NCBI RefSeq assembly: GCF_020085105.1
Contig: NC_058058.1
Coordinates: 3,543,587-3,607,586 of the forward strand
Origin: Siniperca chuatsi
Taxonomy: Eukaryota > Chordata > Actinopteri > Centrarchiformes > Sinipercidae
Direction of reading: 5' to 3'
Length of the DNA stretch: 64,000 nt
Position numbers and translations under genes: made by a program. Below, one piece after another: positions 45,312-56,929 of this stretch. Every line of letters begins with the position of its first letter. The first letter of the stretch is position 1. The notes under the pieces are model-generated. The model worked only from the letters and a program-made list of their open reading frames with translations. It had not been told where the DNA came from and did not search any database.

Positions 45312-45791
45312 ATGACTTTGATCTCCGTCCTCATCTGGACTCTCCTCTGCTGCTGCTTCACAGGTAAAGTCCAGAGAATCAAGCTCCTCTCCTCTGTGAA
45401 CATCCGTCCCTCTGAAATGAAGCCGACAAAACCATGACGCTGCTTTATGTTTTTGTCTCTGTATCCTCAGAGTCCAGAGGCCAGGTCACAGTGACTCAGC
45501 CTGGAGCAGTGAGCTCTGCTCTGGGAGGCTCCGTCTCCATCAGCTGTAGGACCAGTCAGAATGTTTATGTTTAGCTCAACCACATTTTAGCCTGGTACCA
45601 ACAGAGAGATGGAGAAACTCCTAAACTCCTCATTTACTATGCTAGCACTCGAGCATCAGGGATTCCAGGTCGTTTTACAGGCAGTGGATCAAACTCTGAC
45701 TTCACTCTGACCATCAGTGGAGTCCAGACTGAAGATGCAGCAGTTTACTACTGTCAGAGTTTTCATGTTATCAACAGTCAGTATGTGTTCA
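45312..45791 (+). pseudogene. Ig V segment V13, stop codon in CDR1
   Basis: Leader 45312-45363, V exon from 45471. The exon reads normally to NVYV and then has TAG in CDR1, after which the frame continues ([10 protein letters not shown]) to CDR3 [15 protein letters not shown] 45792-45819 consensus. CDR1 is not alignable with that of its positional twin V4, so this place may have been rewritten by gene conversion. Unusable unless the stop is removed by mutation. Confidence 0.9.
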
Positions 45792-45899
45792 CACAGTGAA
45801 AAAGCGTTGTACAAAAACCTCCCTCAGTCAGACTGAACAGAAACTGAAGTGACTGCTGCAGCTGGAAGCTACTGCAGAGACTGATACACTTCACTGAGG

Positions 45900-45903
<4 letters not shown>

Positions 45904-45946
<43 letters not shown>
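45904..45946. repeat. (CA)n microsatellite behind V13
   Basis: About 43 bp of CA repeats after V13. Confidence 0.95.
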
Positions 45947-45950
<4 letters not shown>

Positions 45951-47154
45951 ATTTCATCAAGCAAATGAAACATTTAACCGTTGTTGATTTTAACCACCCA
46001 TGATCATGTAGGAAAATAAGTTCAATGACAAAAAAATGATGATTGGTGTAAATCAAATTACTTTCTTCATGACAGTTTCTCACCATTAATTCATGTCCCA
46101 TTAAAATCCCATGTTCTTATCTGATTTGCAAATTATTCAAGAGGAACCAACCTGGGACAGTTAAGGAGAAAAGGCTTGGTCATGACCTTTGACCTCAGCT
46201 TCATACTGGATCATAGCTAATTCAACTTTATTCAAAAGAAAATATGAAGACACAGATCAGCATCAGAAAGCGTCCTGAAACCGTGATCAAAGCTTGTCCA
46301 AAGAAATTTTAGAAAACATTTTAAATATATCAAGTTATGTCATCGAAAGGAAACAATTAGAATGACAAGAAAAGACATAAGTTACCTATTAATATAACAA
46401 TAGCTACAGTATATATATTCTTAATCTTGGAAACAGCTAAACCTCTGCACAACGTCCATCCACTAACTGTTGTGGGGCTTTCAATCATATCACATGATCT
46501 TCCTCAGCAGATGGAAATTCAGTCACTGACAGCAAATCAAGTGTTGCAAGAAGCATTAAAAACAAACAGAAGGGCAAATAATGAATATCAACCTCTTAAA
46601 GCAAAATATATGTGTTATGAAGAAAATCAAATTCGTTAAAGCTTCATTTACACATCAGTATCAAGGTGAGAGCCTGAGAGAGCAGATGAACATGTCACAA
46701 CACAAAGACTGAAAAGCTGTAAATACAGGAATTCAAAATGTAGCAGTTAACTCGAAGTACACTATGCAGAGCAACCACAGCTCCTGTGGTGTGTGTACAG
46801 TCTGTGTAACACTGCTACATGGAGTTGAACGTTTATAAAAGTTATACATAAGTTACAGCATGACCCTCTGTGTTCCTACAGAGATAATGCAAAAAGATGG
46901 AGGTGTAAATACAGTGACACAGGTATAAATCAGGTTGTACTGACAGAGCTATCAGATGTGTTGTGTAAATAACCCTTACATTTCTATTTTAAATTATCAC
47001 CTGCTGTTGTAAAATAGTAGTGATCTGACCCCGAGACAAACCCAGTCTCTGTGGATTTAATGGATCTACTGTGATTATTAAGACAGCAGTTATTCCTGTA
47101 ATTATACACATGGATATCACTGATGAGATGAATTGTTTTTTCTTTTCTTCACAG
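45947..47154. other. V13 3' flank, no gene seen
   Basis: Copy of 12390-13580, containing the recurring block with CTTCCTCAGCAGATGG near 46500. Confidence 0.6.
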
Positions 47155-48991
47155 TAGGCTTAGTGAATTGGAAATGCGGTTCCACACCATGGGAACTCAA
47201 TCATTAGCTGCTGTAGTTAGCCAGCCCCCAGTAGCCGGTGCGGATCGACCAGAGGTAGCTCCTGTTAGCCGTCTCCCGAGCAGCCAGGAAACCAGGGAGG
47301 CTGGGTGACTGTCTGAAGGAAGCATAGCCCTAAGCAGAAGCCCACGGTTCATCACCAACCTGTTCACGTTTCTAACAAGTTCTCCCCACTCAGCGACACA
47401 CCCGCTGAGAAACCATCTCTGATTATCGGCAGCTCCATTTTGAGAAACGTGAAGTTAGCTACACCAGCGACCATAGTCAAATGTATTCCTGGGGCCAGAG
47501 CGGGCGACGTTGAATCCTTTTAAAACTGCTGGCTAAGGATAAGTGTAAATACAGTAAGACTGTTATTCACGTCGGCGGTAATGACTCTTGATTACGCCAA
47601 TCGGAGGTTATTAAAGTTAATGTTGAATTGGTGTGTACATATGTAAAGACAATGTTGGTAGATGACATTGCCCTGGCCTCCAGCACCACCGTAAGGAACC
47701 TCTGAGTTATCTTTGATCAGGATTTGTCCTTTAACTCCCACATGAAACAAACTTCAAGGACTGCCTTCTTTCACCTACGTAACATTGCAAAAATCAGGCA
47801 CATCCTGTCTGAAAATTATGCCAAAAAGCTATTCCATGCATTTGTTACTTCTAGGCTGGACGAATGCAATTCCTTATTATCAGGCTGCCCGAAAAAGTCC
47901 CTTAAGACTCTCCAGTTGATCCAGAATGCTGCGGCACGTGTACTGACAAGAACTAGAAAAAGAGATCATATTTCTCCAATATTAGCTTGTCTGCCCTGAC
48001 TCCCTGTAAAATCCAGAATAGAATTTAAAATCCTTCTTTCACCTACAGAGCTCTTAATGGTCAGGCACGTTCATATCTTAACCCCACTAGAACACTGTGC
48101 CCCAGGATGCAGGGTTACTTGTGGTTCCTAGAGTCTCCAAAAGTAGAATGGGAGCCAGAGCCTTCAGTTATCAAGCTCCTCTCCTGTGGAATCAGGTCCC
48201 AGTTTGGGTTCAGGAGGCAGACGCCATCTCCACATTTAAGAATAGGCTTAAGACATTCCTCTTTGATAAAGCTTATAGTTAGGGCTGGCTTGGGTGAGTC
48301 CTGAACCATCACTTCTGCTGCTATAGGCTTAGACTGCCCGGAGACTTCCCATGATGCACCTCTTTCCTCTCTCCTCCTCTCCCTCTCCATCTGAATGCAT
48401 TTGTATCCCATTACTGCATGTTACTAACTCGACATCTTCTCTCTCCCGTAGTTTTGTGCTTTCTCGTCTCTCTCCTCTCTCTTTCTGTCACTTTCAGCAG
48501 GTGTTTTGACCTCCGGAGCTGCAGAGACTGGATCTGTGATTGTGGGCCACTTTCTGCCCCCGTGTTCCTGCTCGTCATCTGCTACTACAATTGTTATTGT
48601 TAGTCTTATTACTTTTATTATCATTATTATTCCTATCAATATCATTCATATTATCATCACTTTATTAATATTAATATTACCACTGCCATTGCATTATTAC
48701 TATTTTAGTAATCCCCACCCCCCTTCTCTGTCTCTGCCCCTCTCTATCTCTCTCTTAAAACCCAACATGGCAGTGGCAGATAGCCACCCACTACTGAGTC
48801 TGGTTCTGCCCAAGGTTTCTGCCTGTTAAAAGGAATTTTTTTTCTGTGATTGCTCATGGTGGGATTTGTTGGGTCTCTGTAAATAATATTATAAAGAGTA
48901 CGACCTAGACCTGCTCTATAGGAAAAGTGCAATGAGATAATTTCTGTTATGAATTGGCAATATATAAATAAAATTGAATTGAATTGAATTG
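47155..48991 (+). mobile_element. L2/CR1-like LINE, internally deleted, unit B copy
   Basis: Same structure as 13581-15331: an esterase-like ORF1 piece, then the RT C-terminal region (RLDECNSLLSGCP, AFSYQAPLLWNQVPVWVQE, TFKNRLKTFLFDK), then the 3' tail with ATTGAATTG repeats. The tail is more complete here. An RT fragment of another LINE (SLYADDILLFIS) follows at 48992-49174. Confidence 0.8.
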
Positions 48992-49618
48992 TTTTCTACA
49001 TACAGAGACTTTGTTGTCATCACTTTCATTGGGCATGTTATTTATAATAACATTCCTGGGGTTAAAATCTTAGATCAAAGTCATGTTGTATCACTTTATG
49101 CAGATGATATCCTGCTTTTTATTTCTGAAATTCTTATATTTATTCAGATATATAAAACTTACCATCATTTCTAGGTACAAAATAAATCTATACACCATAT
49201 CAATTAGCAGACTTCAGTGATACAAGATACAAATGGGTGGTTTTCTATTAAAATGCTTTAATCATTATGGGTATTGTTACCAAAGTTCATTAAAGTCATT
49301 AAGGTCATTAAAGTATGAAGAAGTGAATTTTAAGACAGGATAGTCTTGTTATTATTGTGGCTTCATACCTATCTAACTAGTGTTTCTAATATGAAGTGTA
49401 TGGCGAAGAAAAACAGGATTAAAATATGTGTCACTTTTTAAAATATAAACCAGATGGAAATGACTATTTGATGATTTTTATTATTTTGAACCCTTAAAAC
49501 CATTAAAAATACAACAAGCAAGAAAACATTAATGTTGAAATGTGTAATGAGAGAACAAGAGAGAGGAACTGAGAGCAGTAGCAGAAAAAAACCAGTAGCA
49601 GAGTCCAAGTGAGTCAGG

Positions 49619-49825
49619 CCAGAACTGGGAACACTGGTCTCTCCTCAGTGTCTCTGAGATTAGAGTCTGAGAGCCCTGGGTGGCCTCACAGGTCACAGAG
49701 CCCACCTTCCTCCACTGGTTTGCAGGGAGCCTCAAGGTGCTGCACCAGCTGTAGTGGCCGTCCTTCTCCAGCACCCCGGGGCTCCTGCTCTCCTCCCACC
49801 GTCAGGGTGGGGACGACTCGATCCA
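49619..49825 (-). pseudogene. Ig constant exon C7, N-terminal half deleted
   Basis: Same ~130-bp internal deletion as C3, so the first disulphide Cys and Trp are missing. In addition the stop codon has become TGG, and the frame runs on to 49529 through former 3' UTR. The second Cys and the DQC end remain. Confidence 0.88.
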
Positions 49826-50645
49826 CTGCAGAGAGAGAGATTAATAAAGTTTATATGAGGGAAACTAAACTCCACCCTGTTGGTTGCAGCAGAGGAGGCT
49901 ACTGGTTCTGTTGGTCTTCCTCAGATTGACTGAAACTGATCTTAAACATTTCACTTCCTCTGAACTCTGTAACCATGGCAACAGACAAGCATCACTGCTG
50001 AACCATGGCAACAGACAGATTTCTGTACTAAAGATACACATTTACTTGGGCGTTTATGTTTTTAATTTTGAAACTAAACATTGATTGTGAGGCTTTTATT
50101 GTTTTAACTATCTTAAATATTTCTTTTCTTAATCCAAAACCTCATAAATGATACTATATTTTGGTTCTGTTCATATAAGCAGGAATCATCACTGAACAGT
50201 CAAACATTCAAATGAATATTGTTAACTACTGACCTACTTTTTCAAAATTCTCTTAATTTAAAACAACAAATGGCCTTAATCATTAGTCTGGGTGAAAAAT
50301 TGAATAAAAGCCATGCATATTAAACAAGGAACAAAAAGAGTTCTTGAGCCAAAATATTAAGAATTACAAATACAGTATTTTCTTCATACAGAGTTATGCA
50401 GAGTAGTTTTATTCAATGAATTGATAAGAATGCAGAAAATAAAAGTAACATTTTTAGTGCAACACGATTTTTTAGTGAAGTGGATTTTAGTCTGGTTAAT
50501 TACACCATGAAGCCTTCAAGAATTGTTACAAATACATCAAATTTCAAATGTCAGACACAATAATAGTATTAAGTATTGATCCATTGATAAACAGCATCAT
50601 CAGAGTCCCTGCTGGAGTCAGTCAGAGCATTTCCATAGAGAGCCA
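49826..50645. other. V14 5' flank
   Basis: Non-coding. Includes the ~530 bp missing from unit A near 16231. The octamer-like site is at 50646-50653. Confidence 0.6.
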
Positions 50646-50768
50646 CTTTGCATCAGCAGCACCATGCTCCAGTGCTCTGGGAGAGATTATAGTCCTGAGA
50701 GTTGAACACTGGATGACTGACAGCTGTCCTTCATGACAACAGAAGCCACAGAAATCCTCCTCATCAAC

Positions 50769-51251
50769 ATGACTTTGATCTCCGTCCTCATCTGGACTCT
50801 CCTCTGCAGCTGCTTCACAGGTAAAGTCCAGAGAATCAAGCTCCTCTCCTCTGTGAACGTCTGTCCCTCTGAAATGAAGCCGACAAAACCATGACGCTGC
50901 TTTATGTTTTTGTCTCTGTATCCTCAGAGTCCAGAGGCCAGGTCACAGTGACTCAGCCTGGAGCAGTGAGCTCTGCTCTGGGAGGCTCTGTCTCCATCAG
51001 CTGTAGGACCAGTCAGAATGTTTATGTTTGGAGCAACAACCACCTTTTAGCCTGGTACCAACAGAGAGATGGAGAAACTCCTAAACTGCTCATTTACTAT
51101 GCTAGCACTCGAGCATCAGGGATTCCAGATCGTTTTACAGGCAGTGGATCAAACTCTGACTTCACTCTGACCATCAGTGGAGTCCAGACTGAAGATGCAG
51201 CAGTTTACTACTGTCAGAGTTATCACTACATCAACAGTCAGCTTGTGTTCA
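50769..51251 (+). CDS. Ig V segment V14 (main family, long CDR1), intact
   Basis: Leader 50769-50820 (one Cys of the leader is Ser here), V exon 50928-51251. CDR1 [15 protein letters not shown]3 [15 protein letters not shown] 51252-51279 consensus, 12-bp spacer. Positional twin of V5. The leader is preceded by a 3-bp shorter 5' UTR than in its siblings. Confidence 0.93.
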
Positions 51252-51360
51252 CACAGTGAAAAAGCGTCGTACAAAAACCTCCCTCAGTCAGACTGAACAG
51301 AAACTGAAGTGAATGCTGCAGCTGGAAGCTACTGCAGAGACTGATACACTTCACTGAGGA

Positions 51361-51368
51361 CACACACA

Positions 51369-51444
<76 letters not shown>
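51361..51444. repeat. (CA)n microsatellite behind V14
   Basis: About 84 bp, the longest CA tract in the window, with one AA interruption near its start. Confidence 0.95.
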
Positions 51445-51447
<3 letters not shown>

Positions 51448-52382
51448 CAATTCAGATTTACAGTATAAAACAATTACAAACAGGACTTACTGGAAAATCA
51501 TTACATTTGAAAGTTTGTAAAAAATAGACCCATTACAGATACCAAAACATCAAATTTCATCATTAGTTTCATTGTGGACACAGAAAGTTTCTGAACCTTC
51601 GGGCAACTTTTATCACTGAGAAAACAAACAGTGCTGGACTCTTCAAACTCTTTTCAGATTAAGCTTTTCAACGTTTTACAAGAAGCATCAATGCCAAGAA
51701 TGTTCTTTGTGAAAAATTCAGTTGTTTAAAGCAAATCAAGATAAGATAAGATGTACTTTTACTGATCCCCTGTAGGGGAAATTCAATTTGACACAGCAGC
51801 ACAAGGGAATGTAGCAAAAAATGAAACATTAGATGGCAGTGGTGACCATTATTGTCATAAGAAAAACCCAAAGCAGCTGTGTTTACTTTCTCTCACATTC
51901 ACTTTGTCACACAAAGCAGGAACAGTGGTGCTAAGGAGAGAGAGTTTCATCTGTTCACAGCAGCTCCTACCTGCTTTAGGAGACCACACCTAAACAGTGT
52001 CAGGCTGCACAGACAGAGCTGTCAGATGTGACCTGCATTACATCGTCTCATCATGTCTTTCTAAAATAGTCATCTATCATTAAAATAATGCTCCTGACAG
52101 AAACTTTCTGAGGATTTAATGAATCTACTGTTTTTATTTAAAGAAGCAACACATGACAGCAGGGATTCTGCTAATAATATGCTTGGACACCACTAAGATG
52201 ATCAAATGGTCTTCATTGTTTTAACATACAGAGAATATCAGCATTACTGCAAGCAACTAAAATGACACTTTCAAATTGTGATGAATCTGAGGGAAAGAGA
52301 GGTAGTAAGAGTTGCTAGTTGCTAAGTGCAGACTGAGAGCAGTAGCAGAGTAAAACCAGTAGCAGAGTCCCAGTGAGTCAGG
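51445..52382. other. V14 3' flank with LINE end remnant
   Basis: No gene. 51738-51815 holds the last ~80 bp of the LINE seen in full at 32300-33205. Beyond it the sequence matches the start of unit B (33380-33650) again, then enters the 3' side of C8. Confidence 0.65.
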
Positions 52383-52523
52383 TCAGGACTGGGAACACTG
52401 GTCTCTCCTCAGTATCTCTGAGACCAGAGTCTGGGAGCCCTGGGTGGCCTCACAGGTCACAGAGCCCACCTTCCTCCACTGGTCTGCAGGGAGACTCAGG
52501 GTGCTGCTCCAGCTGTAGTGGCC
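52383..52523 (-). pseudogene. Ig constant exon C8, C-terminal part only
   Basis: Contains the end of a constant domain from the HYSWSSTLSLPADQW region through the second Cys (SVTCEATQG) and DQC to the stop. At 52523/52524 it is fused directly to a V 5' flank (AAGAATTGTTGCC) that leads to V15. Acceptor and N-terminal half are missing. Confidence 0.88.
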
Positions 52524-52777
52524 AAGAATTGTTGCCAATACATAAAATTTCAAATGTCAGACACAATAATAGTATTAAGTATTGATCTATTAATAGACAG
52601 CATCATCAGAGTCCCTGCTGGAGTCAGTCAGAGCATTTCCATAGAGAGCCACTTTGCATCAGCAGCACCATGCTCCAGTGCTCTGGGAGAGTTTATAGTC
52701 CTGAGAGTTGAACACTGGATGACTGACAGCTGTCCTTCATGACAACAGAAGCCACAGAAATCCTCCTCATCAAAAAC

Positions 52778-53260
52778 ATGACTTTGATCTCCGTCCTCAT
52801 CTGGACTCTCCTCTGCTGCTGCTTCACAGGTAAAGTCCAGAGAATCAAGCTCCTCTCCTCTATGAACATCCGTCCCTCTGAAATGAAGCCGACAAAACCA
52901 TGACGCTGCTTTATGTTTTTGTCTCTGTATCCTCAGAGTCCAGAGGCCAGGTCACAGTGACTCAGCCTGGAGCAGTGAGCTCTGCTCTGGGAGGCTCCGT
53001 CTCCATCAGCTGTAGGACCAGTCAGAATGTTTATGTTGGGAGCAACAAGCACTTTTTAGCCTGGTACCAACAGAGAGATGGAGAAACTCCTAAACTCCTC
53101 ATTTACTATGCTAGCACTCGAGCATCAGGGATTCCAGGTCGTTTTACAGGCAGTGGATCAAACTCTGACTTCACTCTGACCATCAGTGGAGTCCAGACTG
53201 AAGATGCAGCAGTTTACTATTGTCAGAGTGATCACTACATCAACAGTCAGGATGTGTTCA
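52778..53260 (+). CDS. Ig V segment V15 (main family, long CDR1), intact
   Basis: Leader 52778-52829, V exon 52937-53260. CDR1 [15 protein letters not shown]3 [15 protein letters not shown] 53261-53288 consensus. The octamer-like site is at 52652-52659, only about 130 bp from the broken end of C8. It lies left of the third J-C module. Confidence 0.93.
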
Positions 53261-53366
53261 CACAGTGAAAAAGCGTCGTACAAAAACCTCCCTCAGTCAG
53301 ACTGAACAGAAACTGAAGTGACTGCTGCAGCAGGAAGCTACTGCAGAGACTGATACACTTCACTGA

Positions 53367-53403
<37 letters not shown>

Positions 53404-53763
53404 ATTTTATCAAGCAAATTAAACATTTAACCATTGTTGCTTTTAACCACTCATGAACATGTAGCAAAATAAGTTCAATGACAAAAAAATGATCTTGGTG
53501 TAAATCAAATTACTTTCTCCATCACAGCTTCTCACCATCCATTCATGTCCCATTATAATCCCATGATGTTATCTGATTTGCCAATGAATAGAAAGGAGCC
53601 AAACTGGGACAGTTAATGAGAAAAGTCTTTGACCTCAGCTTCATACTGGATCACAGCTATTTCAACTATATGCACTCAAAATATTAAAATATGAAGACAC
53701 AGATCAGCATCAGAAACCTTCATGATCAAAGATGGCCCAAACAAAACCTGTACATCCTCAAAT

Positions 53764-55493
53764 TGTCGTAAGGCGGGGTGCTATATGGAGGTATGTGGAC
53801 CCAAAAGCAGATGACAAGGAAGCGGTCCCAGGGTGAAGTAGCCGGATGAAGACAAGGGCTCGACAAGGAACAACACCATGTGTACAACAATGATCCGACC
53901 AAACATGGACCCAGCAGGTAAAGACTGGAGGTAGCACCCTACCACTTAGCACTGGCTAAGAGAGAGGTTCTGCTAGGCCAGCACGAACAGTTACTCCAGA
54001 GCCGGCTCCATGTCCAGCCGCCTTGCTACCGGCTCCAGGCCCAACCGCCCGCCGCGCCCTGTCTTTATGTCCCGCCGTCTCCGGCCCACGCCCTGTTATC
54101 CAGGCGCCGGCTCCCGTCCTGACGCCTCGTTGCGGTTCCCGGCCCCGCTGTACCACCATTGGTCCCTGAGTGGATGGGCAGGCCTCCAGAAGGGGTCAGT
54201 CCTCGCCATTGGCTTCCAGAGACTCTCGGGCTTTGCTGCCGGCCTCCCGGAAGGTTCAGCGGCGGCGGTCTCCACAGATTCTCGGTCTTCGTCGGCGGCC
54301 TCCAGAAGGGTTCAGCGTCCGCCGCCGGCCTCCAGAAGGGTTCAGCGTCCGCCGCCAGCCTCCAGAAGAGTTCAGCGTCCGCCGCCGGCCTCCAGAAGGG
54401 CTCCGTCTTCAATGCCGGCCTCCAGTGACTCTCCGGGTTCGTCGCCGGCCTCCAGTGACTCTCCGGGTTCGTCGCCGGCCTCCAGAAGGTCTTCATCGCC
54501 GGCCTCCAGTGACTCTCCGTCTTCGCCGCCGGCCTCCAGAAGGGTTCCGTCTTCGCCGCCGGCCTCCAGAAGGGTTCCGTCTTCGGCGCCGGCCTCCAGG
54601 AGGGTTCACCCAACCTTTCATGTCTCACAAATCAAGCCTGTAGCTGTCAGTAACCTCTGCCCTCCAGCCGTTCACTGTGCGGCGGCTGTTGGACGTTCGT
54701 CGGCGAGGTAGGGGGCTCCAGTATCTGGTGGACTGGGAGGGATATGGGCCCGAGGAACGGTCCTGGGTTCCCCGATCCCGCATCCTGGACCCGCAGTTGA
54801 TTCGGGAGTTCCACCGGGCTCACGCTGAAAGGTCCGGGAGGGTCGCCAGGAGGCGCCCGTTAGAGGGGGGGTCCTGTCATAGTTAGCCACTATGCCCTCT
54901 GATCCTTTTGTACTCTTTTGTATCTGCCCTCCCTTGTGTTTCTTGGCTGTCCCCTGTCTGTTGTTGTCTATGTTAGTGTGTGTCTGTGTTCTGGCTGGCT
55001 CCATGATCTCCCGGCTGCGGTTGATTACCGGCACACCTGTTATCCATCATCATCCATTACAACAGTTTATCTACTGGGCTTATCCACACTTCCAGCGCCA
55101 GATCGTCTTCATACACATATCTTCGCCTCGACGGTAATCTCCGCTCCAGTCTGTTCCCGGATCCCTGCAACCTTGACTCCACGCCAGCGGTCACGCTGCT
55201 CCTGTTCCGCGACTCCCGGACCCATCGCCAGCTCAGCCCTTGACTGAGTTTATCTTGGATTCTTTGTTCTCCGGTGAACCTTGTTTGGATTTTGGATTTT
55301 TGGATTTTGGATTTTTGGATTTTTGGATTTTGGCTTTTGTCTGCTCATTACCTGTCTGCTCACCTCTGCCTGTTCTTGCCTGCATTCCACCCAACAATAA
55401 ACACGGTAGTCATCCAGCTACTTCCACTTCCTCGTCATCTGCTTTTGGGTCCACATACTTCTCTACCTGCATATAGCACCTCGCCACACGACA
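53764..55493 (+). mobile_element. Rearranged Ty3/Gypsy (chromovirus-like) fossil with 5-bp target duplication
   Basis: 1730-bp insert flanked by CAAAT on both sides (53759-53763, 55494-55498). Parts: a left end of about 95 bp that is the inverted copy of the right LTR's end; a gag-start-like stretch near 53905; a GC-rich minisatellite (about 54180-54610); a pol C-terminal piece with a chromodomain-like region (54610-54880); a purine-rich tract; and a 3' LTR (54875-55493, TGTCATAG to ACGACA). Most of gag and pol is absent, so it is broken and cannot act alone. The sister modules at 8.2 and 41.8 kb have empty sites. Confidence 0.8.
54180..54610. repeat. GC-rich minisatellite inside the Gypsy fossil
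   Basis: Tandem units of about 27-30 bp built on GGCCTCCAGAAGGGTTC, with variants carrying GTGACTCTCC. Because units are multiples of three, several frames on both strands stay open by chance and give proline- or tryptophan-rich repeats. I do not regard these as genes. Confidence 0.8.
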
Positions 55494-55498
55494 CAAAT

Positions 55499-56755
55499 AT
55501 CAGAAAATATTGTTTAAAATATAAAAACTTGTATCATTTAAAATAAAGATAGAAGGAATAAAGATAAATAAAGAATAGGAATTGTAATAATAATAAAAGA
55601 CATATGTGAGCTATTTGATGTAACTATATCTACATATATAATTATAACTGCACATATATAAAGCATATGCAAAAACTCCATCTGCTGAGGAAGGTCATGG
55701 AATTCGATTAAAGCTCCAGAATAGCTACTGAATGCAACTTGTGCTGAAATGATCGTACAAAATGTTTAGTTAAATGAAAGAATTCCAAATAAAAACATAA
55801 ATAACTAATGAGAACTAAACTCACACAGTTAAAAGTTTTAAAGTTATATTTTAGTGAAACACACTGAGAGGTTTCAACAAAATTAAGACTCATTCCAATG
55901 ATACAGTAAAAAATAATTGAATACAGTGAGACATTAGTGGTTTCATAAGTTTTCCTTTATTTGAGGTTGAGTATTTTATTTAAATTCAATGCACCTACGT
56001 TTAGATTTTGCAAAATTTGAGATCACATTCATGTTGTTGTTAGTTTTGTATATTCATTTGTTATTTTTGAGTCTTTTATTCCAAAGCCTGAAATTGTTTT
56101 TATTCAAACGTTTGTAGATTTATTGACAGGACTGAGTATATTGTCTTCATGCAAATAAAACATTTACCAATAGGAATCCTCATTTACCTCAGGGTTTAGA
56201 GATACCTGGGGGATTTTCCATGAAAGGGTTAACCCATGTTAGAACACTCAAAATATAAGTTTAAAAAAAACTACATCTGTTCTAAACAGAGAAAACAGGT
56301 AATAAAGTCTTTTCTCTGCAGCTAATAAACTTTAAGATATAATGACATATAACAATATTTTTACATCTGAAAACCATCAACCAGTGCAATAACATCATTT
56401 TAAGCATCATGTAAATAATGACAAATGACAGATATGCAACACTGACATTAAATCTTTGGTGTAAAAATCTGAGATAAGAACCGAGTGATATTATCTCATG
56501 CTGATAATACGCATTTGTTTTTAATCCTTTAAACTGTATTGTGTAATGTAGATTTAAGTAAACTACACTTTTAAACATCAAAATGGCCCCCTTTCATCCA
56601 TCATTCACACCTTGTTTATACCTGCATTAATGTAATCCCAGAGTGTATTAATAAAACCATCACCAGTAATGAGAAAGTCGTACATTGACATCAGTTCTAA
56701 TCTTGCACTGATAAAATGAAGGAAAAGGCATCTTTCTTTAATTTGAAATTACGTT
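55499..56755. other. Non-coding stretch 3' of C9
   Basis: Right-hand part of the copy of 7609-9475, AT-rich, no gene. Confidence 0.6.
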
Positions 56756-56929
56756 TTTATTTTCTTGCAGGATTAACAGCATGAGCATTATTACAACAAT
56801 GAAACGTCACTACTTAAAGTTGAATAATGTTAAAATGATCTGATGACAGAAAGAGAGAGACAGTGTTGCAGAGTGCAGACTGAGAGCAGTAGCAGAGTAA
56901 AACCAGTAGCAGAGTCCCAGTGAGTCAGG

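Larger units (their letters stand above)
33431..51444. repeat. Segmental duplication, unit B left block
   Basis: Second copy of 1-17188, in direct orientation. It carries V10-V14, C5-C7, J3, J4, the nmrk2-like piece and the LINE remnants in the same order. Differences from unit A that matter for genes are given in the individual entries. The stretch 33206-34009 before the V10 octamer is non-coding. Confidence 0.9.

Noticed and set aside
54180-54610. Regular repeats that could suggest a CRISPR array
   Set aside because: Units are contiguous, unequal and GC-rich with no unique spacers, in a vertebrate locus. A minisatellite explains them.
54010-54711. A 233-residue serine/proline-rich frame and its minus-strand shadow with tryptophan-rich repeats
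   Set aside because: Both come from a GC-rich minisatellite with units divisible by three, inside a broken LTR element. Open frames on several strands are expected by chance.
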